Assembly (NCBI GenBank): GCA_920105625.2
Contig: CAKKTE020000024.1
Location: 124,001 to 188,000, forward strand
Length of the DNA stretch: 64,000 nucleotides
Direction of reading: 5' to 3'
Origin: Clusia tigrina
Lineage: Eukaryota > Arthropoda > Insecta > Diptera > Clusiidae
The position numbers and the translations under genes were made by a program. The notes beneath the pieces were generated by a model, which saw only the letters and a list, made by a program, of their open reading frames with translations, was not told the DNA's origin and searched no databases. This document shows, in pieces, positions 1 to 12,306 of this stretch (within the stretch, counting starts at the first letter, position 1; each line of letters begins with the position of its first letter).

Positions 1-3000
1 GTTTTATCAGTGTTTGATTTGGGACTCAAGGGAAGCACAGCTTTGAGCGATAGCTTAAATTGTCAAGAGGTTCGAGTCCTTTATTGTTACAAAATTTCAA
101 GGTTTTATGACGCTCCAGTAAAAATTTACAAATATTTGTATGTTGCAAACTTTGATAGGAGTAGGACGTACCGTATAGAAGTTAGGGCCATTTGGAGTTT
201 TTTCAGTGTTTGATTTGGGACTCAAGGGTAGCATAGCTTTGAGCGATAGCTTAAATTGACAAGAGGCTCGAGTACTTTATTGTTACAAAATTTCAAGGTT
301 TTATGACGCTCCAGTAAAAAGTTACAAGCATTTGTATGTTGCAAACTTTGATAGGTGGAGGACGTACCGTATAGAAGTTAGGGCCATTTAAAGTTTTATC
401 AGTATTTGATCTGGGAATCAAGGGTAGCATAGCCTAGAGCGATAGCTTAAATTGACAAGAGGCTCGAGTACTTTATTGTTACAAAATTTCAAGGTTTTAT
501 GACGCTCCAGTAAAAAGTTACAAGCATTTGTGTGTTGCAAACTTTGATAGGTGTAGAACGTACCGTATAGAAGTTAGCGCCATTTGAAGTTTTATCAGTG
601 TTTGATTTGAGACTCAAGGGTAGCATAGCTTTGAACGATAGCTTAAATTGAAAAGAGGCTCGAGTACTTTATTGTTACAAAATTTCAAGGTTTTATGACG
701 CTCCAGAAAAAAGTTGCAAGCATTTGTATGTCGCAAACTTTGATAGCTGTAGGACGTACCGTATAGAAGTCAGGGCCATTTGAAGTTTTATCAGTGTTTG
801 ATTTGGGACTCAAGGGTAGCATAGCTTAGAGCGATAGCTTAAATTGACAAGAGGCTCGAGTACTTTATTGTTAAAAAATTTCAAAGGTTTTATGACGCTC
901 CAGTAAAAAGTTACAAGCATATGTATGTTGCAAACTTTGATAGGTGTAGGACGTACCGTATAGAAGTTAGGGCCATTTGAAGTTTTATCAGTGGTTGATT
1001 TGGGACACAAGGGTAGCATAGCTTTGAGCGGTAGCTTAAATTGACAAGACGCTCGAGTACTTTATTGTTACAAAATTTCAAGGTTTTATGACGCTCCAGT
1101 AAAAAGTTACAAGCATTTGTATGTTGCAAACTTTGATAGGTGTAGGACGTACCTTATAGAAGATAGCGCCATTTGAAGTTTTATCAGTGTTTGATTTGAG
1201 ACTCAAGGGTAGCATAGCTTTGAGCGATAGCTTAAATTGACAAGAGGCTCGAGTACTTTATTGTTACAAAATTTCAAGGTTTTATGACGCTCCAGTAAAA
1301 ACTTACAAGCATTTGTATGTTGCAAACTTTGATAGTTGTAGGACGTACCGTATAGAAGTTAGCGCCATTTGAAGTTTTATCAGTGTTTGATTTGGGACTC
1401 AAGGGTAGCATAGCTTTGAGCGATAACTTAAATTGAAAAGAGGCTCGAGTACTTTTTTGTTACAAAATTTCAAGGTTTTATGACGCTCCCGTAAAAAGTT
1501 GCAAGCATTTGTATGTTGCAAACTTTGATAGCTGTAGGACGTACCGCATAGAAGTCAGGGCCATTTGAAGTTTTATCAGTTTTTGATTTGGGACTCAAGG
1601 GTAGCATAGCTTTGAGCGATAGCTTAAATGGACCAGAGGCTCGAGTGCATTATTGTTACAAAATTTCAAGGTTTTATGACGCTCCAGTAAAAAGTTACAA
1701 GCATTTGTATGTTGCAAACTTTAGTAGGTGTAGGACGTACCGTATAGAAGTTAGGGCCATTTGAAGTGTTATCAGTGTTTGATTTGGGACTCAAGGGTAG
1801 CACAGCTTTGAGCGATAGCTTAAATTGACAAGAGGCTCGAGTACTTTATTGTTACAAAATTTCAAGGTTTTATGACGCTCCAGTAAAAAGTTACAAGCAT
1901 TTGTATGTTGCAAACTTTGATAGCTGTAGGACGTACCGTATAGAAGTTAGGGCCATTTAAAATTTTATCAGTGTTTGATTTGGGACTCAAGGGTAGCATA
2001 GCTTTGAGCGATAACTTAAATTGAAAAGAGGCTCGAGTACTTTTTTGTTACAAAATTTCAAGGTTTTATGACGCTCCAGTAAAAAGTTGCAAGCATTTGT
2101 ATGTTGCAAACTTTGATAGCTGTAGGACGTACCGCATAGAAGTCAGGGCCATTTGAAGTTTTATCAGTGTTTGATTTGGGACTCAAGGGTAGCGATAGCT
2201 TAAATGGACCAGAGGCTCGAGTGCATTATTGTTATAAAATTTCAAGGTTTTATGACGCTCCAGTAAAAAGTTACAAGCATTTGTATGTTGCAAACTTTAG
2301 TAGGTGTAGGACGTACCGTATAGAAGTTAGGGCCATTTGAAGTTTTATCAGTGTTTGATTTGGGACTCAAGGGTAGCACAGCTTTGAGCGATAGCTTAAA
2401 TTGTCAAGAGGTTCGAGTACTTTATTGTTACAAAATTTCAAGGTTTTATGACGCTCCAGTAAAAATTTACAAATATTTGTATGTTGGAAACTTTGATAGG
2501 AGTAGGACGTACCGTATAGAAGTTAGGGTCATTTGGAGTTTTTTCAGTGTTTGATTTGGGACTCAAGGGTAGCATAGCTTTGAGCGATAGCTTATATTGA
2601 CCAGAGGCTCGAGTGCATTATTGTTACAAAATTTCAAGGTTTTATCACGCTCCAGTAAAAAGTTACAAGCATTTGTATGTTGCAAACTTTGATAGGTGTA
2701 GGACGTACCGTATAGAAGTTAGCGCCATTTGAAGTTTTATCAGTGTTTGATTTGAGACTCAAGGGTAGCACAGCTTTGAGCGATAGCTTAAATTGACAAT
2801 AGGCTCGAGTACTTTATTGTTACAAAATTTCAAGTTTTTATGACGCTCCAGTAAAATGTTGCAAGCATTCGTATGTTGAAACTTTGATAGGAGTAGGACG
2901 TACCGTATAGAAGTTAGGGCCATTTGCAGTTTTATCAGTGTTTGATTTGGAACTCATGGGTAGCATAGCTTTGAGCGATAGCTTAAATTGACAAGAGGCT

Positions 3001-3711
3001 CGAGTACTTTATTGTTACAAAATTTCAAGGTTTTATGACGCTCCAGTAAAAAGTTACAAGCATTTGTACTTTGCAAACTTTGATAGGTGTAGGTCGTACC
3101 GTATAGAAGTTAGCGCCATTTGAAGTTTTATCGGTGTCTGATTTGAGACTCAAGGGTAGCATAGCTTTGAGCGATAGCTTAAATTGACAAGAGGCTCGAG
3201 TACTTTATTGTTACAAAATTTCAAGGTTTTATGACGCTCCAGTAAAAAGTTGCAAGCATTTGTATGTTCCAAACTTTGATAGCTGTAAGACGTACCGTAT
3301 AGAAGTTAGGGCCATTTGAAGTTTTATCATTGTTTGATTTGGGACTCAAGGGTAGCATAGCTTTGAGCGATAGCTTAAATTGAAAAGAGGCTCGAGTACT
3401 TTATTGTTACAAAATTTCAAGGTTTTATGACGCTCCAGTAAAAAGTTGCAAGCATTTGTATGTTGCAAACTATGATAGCTGTAGGACGTACCGCATAGAA
3501 GTCAGGGCCATTTGAAGTTTTATCAGTGTTTGATTTGGGACTCAAGGGTAGCATAGCTTTGAGCGATGGCTTAAATTGACCAGAGGCTCGAGTGCATTAT
3601 TGTTACAAAATTTCAAGGTTTTATGACGCTCCAGTAAAAAGTTACAAGCATTTGTATGTTGCAAACTTTGATAGGTGTAGGACGTACCGTATAGAATTAG
3701 GGCCATTTGAA
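1..3711 (+). repeat. 19-monomer higher-order repeat, copy 1
   Basis: Diagnostic monomer variants here recur in the same order downstream. The first monomer, with AAGGGAAGCACAGC and GTCAAGAGGTTCGAGTCC, reappears at 3712, an offset of 3711 bp. A later marker, GAGCGATAACTT, is at 1421 here and 5523 in the next copy (offset 4102), and GGAACTCATGGG follows at an offset of 4691. The unit is therefore about 19 monomers, and the second copy has gained monomers internally. Confidence 0.85.
393..588 (+). repeat. Reference satellite monomer (196 bp)
   Basis: This is a representative full-length monomer running from GTTTTATCAG to the base before the next GTTTTATCAG at 589. It contains CTCGAG at 463-468. 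Other monomers differ from it by a few substitutions or by one of four recurrent short deletions. I do not recognise the sequence as a named satellite family. Confidence 0.9.
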
Positions 3712-6700
3712 GTTTTATCAGTGTTTGATTTGGGACTCAAGGGAAGCACAGCTTTGAGCGATAGCTTAAATTGTCAAGAGGTTCGAGTCCTTTATTGTTA
3801 CAAAATTTCAAGGTTTTATGACGCTCCAGTAAAAATTTACAAATATTTGTATGTTGCAAACTTTGATAGGTGTAGGACGTACCGTATAGAAGTTAGGGCC
3901 ATTTGGAGTTTTTTCAGTGTTTGATTTGGGACTCAAGGGTAGCATAGCTTTGAGCGATAGCTTAAATTGACAAGAGGCTCGAGTACTTTATTGTTACAAA
4001 ATTTCAAGGTTTTATGACGCTCCAGTAAAAAGTTACAAGCATTTGTATGTTGCAAACTTTGATAGGTGGAGGACGTACCGTATAGAAGTTAGGGCCATTT
4101 AAAGTTTTATCAGTATTTGATCTGGGAATCAAGGGTAGCATAGCCTAGAGCGATAGCTTAAATTGACAAGAGGCTCGAGTACTTTATTGTTACAAAATTT
4201 CAAGGTTTTATGACGCTCCAGTAAAAAGTTACAAGCATTTGTGTGTTGCAAACTTTGATAGGTGTAGAACGTACCGTATAGAAGTTAGCGCCATTTGAAG
4301 TTTTATCAGTGTTTGATTTGAGACTCAAGGGTAGCATAGCTTTGAACGATAGCTTAAATTGAAAAGAGGCTCGAGTACTTTATTGTTACAAAATTTCAAG
4401 GTTTTATGACGCTCCAGAAAAAAGTTGCAAGCATTTGTATGTCGCAAACTTTGATAGCTGTAGGACGTACCGTATAGAAGTCAGGGCCATTTGAAGTTTT
4501 ATCAGTGTTTGATTTGGGACTCAAGGGTAGCATAGCTTAGAGCGATAGCATAAATTGACAAGAGGCTCGAGTACTTTATTGTTAAAAAATTTCAAGGTTT
4601 TATGACGCTCCAGTAAAAAGTTACAAGCATATGTATGTTGCAAACTTTGATAGGTGTAGGACGTACCGTATAGAAGTTAGGGCCATTTGAAGTTTTATCA
4701 GTGGTTGATTTGGGACACAAGGGTAGCATAGCTTTGAGCGGTAGCTTAAATTGACAAGAGGCTCGAGTACTTTATTGTTACAAAATTTCAAGGTTTTATG
4801 ACGCTCCAGTAAAAAGTTACAAGCATTTGTATGTTGCAAACTTTGATAGGTGTAGGACGTACCTTATAGAAGATAGCGCCATTTGAAGTTTTATCAGTGT
4901 TTGATTTGAGACTCAAGGGTAGCATAGCTTTGAGCGATAGCTTAAATTGACAAGAGGCTCGAGTACTTTATTGTTACAAAATTTCAAGGTTTTATGACGC
5001 TCCAGTAAAAACTTACAAGCATTTGTATGTTGCAAACTTTGATAGTTGTAGGACGTACCGTATAGAAGTTAGCGCCATTTGAAGTTTTATCAGTGTTTGA
5101 TTTGGGACTCAAGGGTAGCATAGCTTTGAGCGGTAGCTTAAATTGACAAGACGCTCGAGTACTTTATTGTTACAAAATTTCAAGGTTTTATGACGCTCCA
5201 GTAAAAAGTTACAAGCATTTGTATGTTGCAAACTTTGATAGGTGTAGGACGTACCTTATAGATGTTAGCGCCATTTGAAGTTTTATCAGTGTTTGATTTG
5301 AGACTCAGGGCTAGCATAGCTTTGAGTGATAGCTTAAATTGACAAGAGGCTCTAGTACTTTATTGTTACAAAATTTCAAGGTTTTATGACGCTCCAGTAA
5401 AAAGTTACAAGCATTTGTATGTTGCAAACTTTGATAGCTGTAGGACGTACCGTATAGAAGTTAGGGCCATCTGAAGTTTTATCAGTGTTTGATTTGGGAC
5501 TCAAGGGTAGCATAGCTTTGAGCGATAACTTAAATTGAAAAGAGGCTCGAGTACTTTTTTGTTACAAAATTTCAAGGTTTTATGACGCTCCCGTAAAAAG
5601 TTGCAAGCATTTGTATGTTGCAAACCTTGATAGCTGTAGGACGTACCGCATAGAAGTCAGGGCCATTTGAAGTTTTATCAGTGTTTGATTTGGGACTCAA
5701 GGGTAGCATAGCTTTGAGCGATAGCTTAAATGGACCAGAGGCTCGAGTGCATTATTGTTACAAAATTTCAAGGTTTTATGACGCTCCAGTAAAAAGTTAC
5801 AAGCATTTGTATGTTGCAAACTTTAGTAGGTGTAGGACGTACCGTATAGAAGTTAGGGCCATTTGAAGTGTTATCAGTGTTTGATTTGGGACTCAAGGGT
5901 AGCACAGCTTTGAGCGATAGCTTAAATTGACAAGAGGCTCGAGTACTTTATTGTTACAAAATTTCAAGGTTTTATGACGCTCCAGTAAAAAGTTACAAGC
6001 ATTTGTATGTTGCAAACTTTGATAGCTGTAGGACGTACCGTATAGAAGTTAGGGCCATTTAAAGTTTTATCAGTGTTTGATTTGGGACTCAAGGGTAGCA
6101 TAGCTTTGAGCGATAACTTAAATTGAAAAGAGGCTCGAGTACTTTTTTGTTACAAAATTTCAAGGTTTTATGACCCTCCAGTAAAAAGTTGCAAGCATTT
6201 GTATGTTGCAAACTTTGATAGCTGTAGGACGTACCGCATAGAAGTCAGGGCCATTTGAAGTTTTATCAGTGTTTGATTTGGGACTCAAGGGTAGCGATAG
6301 CTTAAATGGACCAGAGGCTCGAGTGCATTATTGTTATAAAATTTCAAGGTTTTATGACGCTCCAGTAAAAAGTTACAAGCATTTGTATGTTGCAAACTTT
6401 AGTAGGTGTAGGACGTACCGTATAGAAGTTAGGGCCATTTGAAGTTTTATCAGTGTTTGATTTGGGACTCAAGGGTAGCACAGCTTTGAGCGATAGCTTA
6501 AATTGTCAAGAGGTTCGAGTACTTTATTGTTACAAAATTTCAAGGTTTTATGACGCTCCAGTAAAAATTTACAAATATTTGTATGTTGGAAACTTTGATA
6601 GGAGTAGGACGTACCGTATAGAAGTTAGGGTCATTTGGAGTTTTTTCAGTGTTTGATTTGGGACTCAAGGGTAGCATAGCTTTGAGCGATAGCTTATATT

Positions 6701-8220
6701 GACCAGAGGCTCGAGTGCATTATTGTTACAAAATTTCAAGGTTTTATCACGCTCCAGTAAAAAGTTACAAGCATTTGTATGTTGCAAACTTTGATAGGTG
6801 TAGGACGTACCGTATAGAAGTTAGCGCCATTTGAAGTTTTATCAGTGTTTGATTTGAGACTCAAGGGTAGCACAGCTTTGAGCGATAGCTTAAATTGACA
6901 ATAGGCTCGAGTACTTTATTGTTACAAAATTTCAAGTTTTTATGACGCTCCAGTAAAATGTTGCAAGCATTCGTATGTTGAAACTTTGATAGCTGTAGGA
7001 CGTACCGTATAGAAGTTAGGGCCATTTGAAGTTTTATCAGTGTTTGATTTGGGACTCAAGGGTAGCATAGCTTTGAACGATAGCTTAAATTGAAAAGAGG
7101 CTCGAGTACTTTATTGTTACAAAATTTCAAGGTTTTATGACGCTCCAGAAAAAAGTTGCAAGCATTTGTATGTCGCAAACTTTGATAGCTGTAGGACGTA
7201 CCGTATAGAAGTCAGGGCCATTTGAAGTTTTATCAGTGTTTGATGTGGGACTCAAGGGTAGCATAGCTTTGAGCGATAGCTTAAATTGAAAAGAGGCTCG
7301 AGTACTTTATTTGTTACAAAATTTCAAGGTTTTATGACGCTCCAGTAAAAAGTTACAAGCATTTGTATGTTGCAAATTTTGATAGGTGTAGGAAGTACCG
7401 TATAGAAGTTAGGGCCATTTGAAGTCTTATCAGTGTTTGATTTGAGACTCAAGGGTAGCATAGCTTTGAGCGATAGCTTAAATTGGCAAGAGGTTCGAGT
7501 ACTTTATTGTTACAAAATTTCAAGGTTTTATGACGCTCCAGTAAAAATTTACAAGCATTTGTATGTTGCACACTTTGATAGGAGTAGGACGTACCGTATA
7601 GAAGTTAGGGCCATTTGCAGTTTTATCAGTGTTTGATTTGGAACTCATGGGTAGCATAGCTTTGAGCGATAGCTTAAATTGACAAGAGGCTCGAGTACTT
7701 TATTGTTACAAAATTTCAAGGTTTTATGACGCTCCAGTAAAAAGTTACAAGCATTTGTACTTTGCAAACTTTGATAGGTGTAGGTCGTACCGTATAGAAG
7801 TTAGCGCCATTTGAAGTTTTATCGGTGTCTGATTTGAGACTCAAGGGTAGCATAGCTTTGAGCGATAGCTTAAATTGACAAGAGGCTCGAGTACTTTATT
7901 GTTACAAAATTTCAAGGTTTTATGACGCTCCAGTAAAAAGTTGCAAGCATTTGTATGTTGCAAACTTTGATAGCTGTAAGACGTACCGTATAGAAGTTAG
8001 GGCCATTTGAAGTTTTATCATTGTTTGATTTGGGACTCAAGGGTAGCATAGCTTTGAGCGATAGCTTAAATTGAAAAGAGGCTCGAGTACTTTATTGTTA
8101 CAAAATTACAAGGTTTTATGACGCTCCAGTAAAAAGTTGCAAGCATTTGTATGTTGCAAACTTTGATAGCTGAGGACGTACCGTATAAAAGTCAGGGCCA
8201 TTTGAAGTTTTATCAATGTT
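3712..8220 (+). repeat. Higher-order repeat copy 2, expanded by about 5 monomers
   Basis: This is homologous to 1-3711. The order of variants is preserved, but the offset steps from 3711 to 4102 near 5.1-5.5 kb (two extra monomers) and to 4691 near 7.0-7.6 kb (three extra). These steps are close to multiples of 196, as expected for unequal exchange in monomer register. The right-hand limit is approximate. Confidence 0.75.
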
Positions 8221-8799
8221 TGATTTGGGACTCAAGGGTAGCATAGCTTTGAGCGATATCTTAAATTGGCAAGAGGCTTCAGTACTTCATTTGTTACAAA
8301 ATTTCAAGGTTTTATGACGCCCCAGTAAAAAGTTACAAGCATTTGTATGTTGCAAACTTTGATAGGTGTAGGAAGTACCGTATAGAAGTTAGGGCCATTT
8401 GAAGTTTTATCAGAGTAGCATAGCTTTGAGCGATAGCTTAAATTGACAAGAGGCTGGAGTATTTTATTGTTACAAAATTTCAAGGTTTTATGACGCTCTA
8501 GTAAAAAGTAACAAGCATTTGTATGTTGCAAAATTTGATAGGTGTAGGACGTACCGTATAGAAGTTAGGGCCATTTGAAGTTTTATCAGTGTTTGATTTG
8601 GGACTCAAGGGTAGATTAGCTTTGAGCGATAGCTTAAATTGACAAGAGGCTCGAGTACTTTATTGTTACAAAATTTCAAGGTTTTATGACGCTCCAGTAA
8701 AAAGTTGCAAGCATTTGTACGTTGCAAACTTTGATAGCTGTAGGACGTATCGTATAAAAGTCAGGGCCATTTGCAGTTTTATCAGTGTTTGATTTGGGA

Positions 8800-11106
8800 C
8801 TCAAGGGTAGCATAGCTTTGAGCGATAGCTTAAATTGAAAAGAGGCTCGAGTACTTTATTTGTTACAAAATTTCAAGGTTTTATGACGCTCCAGTAAAAA
8901 GTTACAAGCATTTGTATGTTGCAAACTTTGATGGGAGTGGGACGTAAAGTATAGAAGTTAGGGTCATTTGCAGTTTTATCAGTGTTTGATTTGGGACTCA
9001 AGGGTAGCATAGCTTTGAGCGATAGCTTAAATTGAAAAGAGGCTCGAGTACTTTATTGTTACAAAATTTCAAGGTTTTATGACGCTCCAGTAAAAAGTTA
9101 CAAGCATTTGTACTTTGCAAACTTTGATAGGTGTAGGTCGTACCGTATAGAAGTTAGCGCCATTTGAAGTTTTATCAGTGTCTGATTTGAGACTCAAGGG
9201 TAGCATAGCTTTGAGCGATAGCTTAAATTGACAAGAGGCTCGAGTACTTTATTGTTACAAAATTTCAAGGTTTTATGACGCTCCAGTAAAAAGTTGCAAG
9301 CATTTGTACGTTGCAAACTTTGATAGCTGTAGGACGTACCGTATAAAAGTCAGGGCCATTTGAAGTTTTATCAGTGTTTGATTTGGGACTCAAGGGTAGC
9401 ATAGCTTTGAGCGATAGCTTAAATTGAAAAGAGGCTCGAGTACTTTATTTGTTACAAAATTTCAAGGTTTTATGACGCTCCAGTAAAAAGTTACAAGCAT
9501 TTGTATGTTGCAAACTTTGATGGGAGTAGGACGTAAAGTATAGAAGTTAGGGTCATTTGCAGTTTTATCAGTGTTTGATTTGGGACTCAAGGGTAGCATA
9601 GCTTTGAGCGATAGCTTAAATTGACAAGAGGCTCGAGTACTTTATTGTTACAAAATTTCAAGGTTTTATGACGCTCCAGTAAAAAGTTACAAGCATTTGT
9701 ATGTTGCAAACTTTGATAGGTGTAGGAAGTACCGTATAGAAGTTAGGGCCATTTGAAGTTTTATCAGTGTTTGATTTGAGACTCAAGGGTAGCATAGCTT
9801 TGAGCGATAGCTTAAATTGACAAGAGGCTAGAGTACTTTATTGTTTCAAAATTTCAAAGTTTTATGACGCTCCAGTAAAAAGTTACAAGCATTTGTATGT
9901 TGCAAACTTTGATGGGAGTAGGACGTACCGTATAAAAGTCAGGGTTATTTGAAGTTTTATCAGTGTTTGATTTGGGACTCAAGGGTAGCATAGCTTTGAG
10001 CGATAGCTTAAATTGAAAAGAGGCTCGAGTACTTTATTTGTTACAAAATTTCAAGGTTTTATGACGCTCCAGTAAAAAGTTACAAGCATTTGTATGTTGC
10101 AAACTTTGATGGGAGTAGGACGTAAAGTATAGAAGTTAGGGTCATTTGCAGTTTTATCAGTGTTTGATTTGGGACTCAAGGGTAGCATAGCTTTGAGCGA
10201 TAGCTTAAATTGACAAGAGGCTCGAGTACTTTATTGTTACAAAATTTCAAGGTTTTATGACGCTCCAGTAAAAAGTTACAAGCATTTGTATGTTGCAAAC
10301 TTTGATAGGTGTAGGAAGTACCGTATAGAAGTTAGGGCCATTTGAAGTTTTATCAGGGTAGCATAGCGTTGAGCGATAGCTTAAATTGACAAGAGGCTCG
10401 AGTATTTTATTGTTACAAAATTTCAAGGTTTTATGACGCTCTAGTAAAAAGTAACAAGCATTTGTATGTTGCAAACTTTGATAGGTGCAGGACGTACCGT
10501 ATAGAAGTTAGGGCCATTTGAAGTTTTATCAGTGTTTGATTTGGGACTCAAGGGTAGCTTAGCTTTGAGCGATAGCTTAAATTGACAAGAGGCTCGAGTA
10601 CTTTATTGTTACAAAATTTCAAGGTTTTATGACGCTCCAGTAAAAAGTTGCAAGCATTTGTACGTTGCAAACTTTGATAGCTGTAGGACGTACCGTATAA
10701 AAGTCAGGGCCATTTGAAGTTTTATCAGTGTTTGATTTGGGACTCAAGCTTTGAGCGATAGCTTAAATTGACAAGAGGCTCGAGTACTTTATTGTTACAA
10801 AATTTCAAGGTTTTATGACGCTCCAGTAAAAAGTTGCAAGCATTTGTACGTTGCAAACTTTGATAGCTGTAGGACGTACCGTATAAAAGTCAGGGCCATT
10901 TGAAGTTTTATCAGTGTTTGATTTGGGACTCAAGGGTAGCATAGCTTTAAGCGATAGCTTAAATTGAAAAGAGGCTCGAGTACTTTATTTGTTACAAAAT
11001 TTCAAGGTTTTATGACGCTCCAGTAAAAAGTTACAAGCATTTGTATGTTGCAAACTTTGATGGGAGTAGGACGTAAAGTATAGAAGTTAGGGTCATTTGC
11101 AGTTTT
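8800..11106 (+). repeat. 589-bp trimer higher-order repeat
   Basis: A distinctive monomer with GGGAGTAGGACGTAAAGTAT followed by GGTCATTTGCAG recurs, with its CGTAAAG at 8943, 9532 and 10121. That is a period of 589 bp, or three monomers. A further copy at 11072 is the monomer interrupted by the CR1-like insertion. The same marker continues beyond that insertion at 13032 and 13621. Confidence 0.85.
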
Positions 11107-11489
11107 TTTTATTTCATTTATTTCATTTATTTTAAAGCGTTCACATATAAGACAGGGTCTTTTAAATGCGTCAAGAAGTATCCGAATAACAATGAATTAT
11201 ATATAACAAAAATTACTTAAAATAAGACTAAGAATGTAAGTTAAATTAAACTAAATTATTAGATCAGACAAATAAATAAGTTAAGATCAGATAAATAAAT
11301 AATTAAACATATAAATAATTGAATAAATAAATAATTAACTTTAAAAATAAATAATTTTTCTGAAATAAGGAAAAGTCAGATCAGAAAAACAATGAATAAA
11401 CAAAAAGGAAACAAAAATTAGGAAAGCAGAAAAGAGGGGGGAAAAAAAAAATAAATAAATAAAAAACAAAAAAATAAAAAAAAATAGCA
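11107..11489 (-). other. 3' UTR and A-rich tail of the CR1-like element
   Basis: This stretch is very AT-rich. On the minus strand it follows the RT stop codon and ends, at the low-coordinate side, in repeats of AAATAAATG leading into a run of A. A simple-repeat or A-rich 3' tail is expected where reverse transcription of a LINE starts. No ORF is present. Confidence 0.7.
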
Positions 11490-12305
11490 TTAAGAGAAGT
11501 AGTGAAAAACTGATTGCTTAAAGTTGTGCTTACTTGATATACTCCTAATTGCCAAAGGCAACGAATTCCACAACCTGATGGCGTTCACAAAAAAGAGTCT
11601 ATTCGAGTTTAAATACTTGTAATTAGGGACTAAGAGGTTCATATTTCTCCTCGATCTACAAAACTTCAACTTTACAAACAAATAATTAGGTGTTCGCGTG
11701 TATATTAAGTTATGTAGAAATATGCAATTTCTAGCATCCATATAATTAAAAATATTGCAACCAAGGACCTGATTGCAAAACTTACTGATATGGTCAAACT
11801 TTCTTAAACCATATACATATCTTGTAGCATTATTGAATGCCACCTGCAACTTATGCCTGGAACCCGAGTCAAGTTTACCATAAACAACCTCTGAGTAAGT
11901 TATGATCGGTACAATAAGCTGAAGCACCAACCTCCTTCTGGTCTCAGCAGGCACAAATGATGCAGTCCTCCTCAAATTCCGTAAGGTATAGTATACCTTA
12001 CTCACCACTGAATTTATGTGATCCTCACAGGATAGTACGGAGTTAATGTGGTATCCAAGGTTTTTTACTTTTTCAACAAATTTAAGTTTTGTATCATTTA
12101 GTGAAATTGTCGGTATATCAGAGGAAGGGTAACCAGACTTGGAAATCGGAAGGACATATGATTTTTGGGAGTTGAGCTTCAGCCTATTAGCTATAGCCCA
12201 TTCTGCTATTATGATCAAGTCTTCGTTTACCCTAGCACATAAATCATCAATGAGACCAATAGGTCTGGACAAATACAATTGAAGGTCATCAGCATATGCA
12301 TGCAT
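11490..12305 (-). pseudogene. CR1-like reverse transcriptase, C-terminal fragment
   Basis: This segment encodes about 271 residues with no internal stop. It opens with YADD, the catalytic box of reverse-transcriptase motif C, in the context AYADDLQLYLS typical of the CR1/L2 group. The RT thumb follows, and near the C-terminus is the LWNSLPLAIRS motif followed by a phenylalanine-lysine, typical of CR1-group C-termini. The earlier RT motifs, including the motif A aspartate, and any endonuclease are missing, so the product cannot be active alone. The frame stays open through the junction into antisense satellite, which adds 13 residues and an ATG at 12344, giving a fortuitous 284-residue chimeric ORF. 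The intact frame argues for recent insertion. The clade could be another of the Jockey/CR1 superfamily. Confidence 0.85.
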
Positions 12306-12306
12306 G

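Larger units (their letters stand above)
1..11106 (+). repeat. 196-bp satellite array, block A
   Basis: This is an uninterrupted head-to-tail array of an AT-rich monomer. If the monomer starts at GTTTTATCAG, starts fall at 1, 197, 393 and 589, giving a 196-bp period. Nearly every monomer holds a XhoI-type CTCGAG, the conserved stretch TTTCAAGGTTTTATGACGCT, and a more variable segment around GATAGGTGTAGGACGTACC. 196 is not a multiple of 3, so frames rotate from monomer to monomer and the short ORFs here are not genes. Two diagnostic variants alternate irregularly: one reads TATAGAAGTTAGG and one TATAAAAGTCAGG. The first 8.2 kb is a 3.7-kb higher-order repeat and the rest is dominated by a 589-bp trimer. 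Orientation was chosen arbitrarily as the given strand. Confidence 0.97.
11107..12306 (-). mobile_element. 5'-truncated CR1-like non-LTR retrotransposon
   Basis: This 1200-bp insertion in the satellite reads on the minus strand. It holds the C-terminal part of a reverse transcriptase followed by an A-rich 3' UTR and tail. The left flank ends in CAGTTTT and the right flank resumes with GTTTTATCAG, so GTTTT (11102-11106 and 12307-12311) is a possible 5-bp target duplication, although the T-rich tail makes its exact limits uncertain. The 5' truncation lies just before the YADD motif, as expected of incomplete target-primed reverse transcription. The satellite is in register on both sides, so insertion was clean. 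Confidence 0.9.

Noticed and set aside
10..8000. Repeated plus-strand ORFs of 61-110 codons starting MFDLGLKGS
   Set aside because: They are readings of the 196-bp satellite. The monomer length is not a multiple of 3, stops recur in every monomer, and variants do not preserve the reading frame.
1..11106. CRISPR-like array
   Set aside because: There is regular repetition, but the whole 196 bp repeats with no unique spacers, and no cas genes are present.
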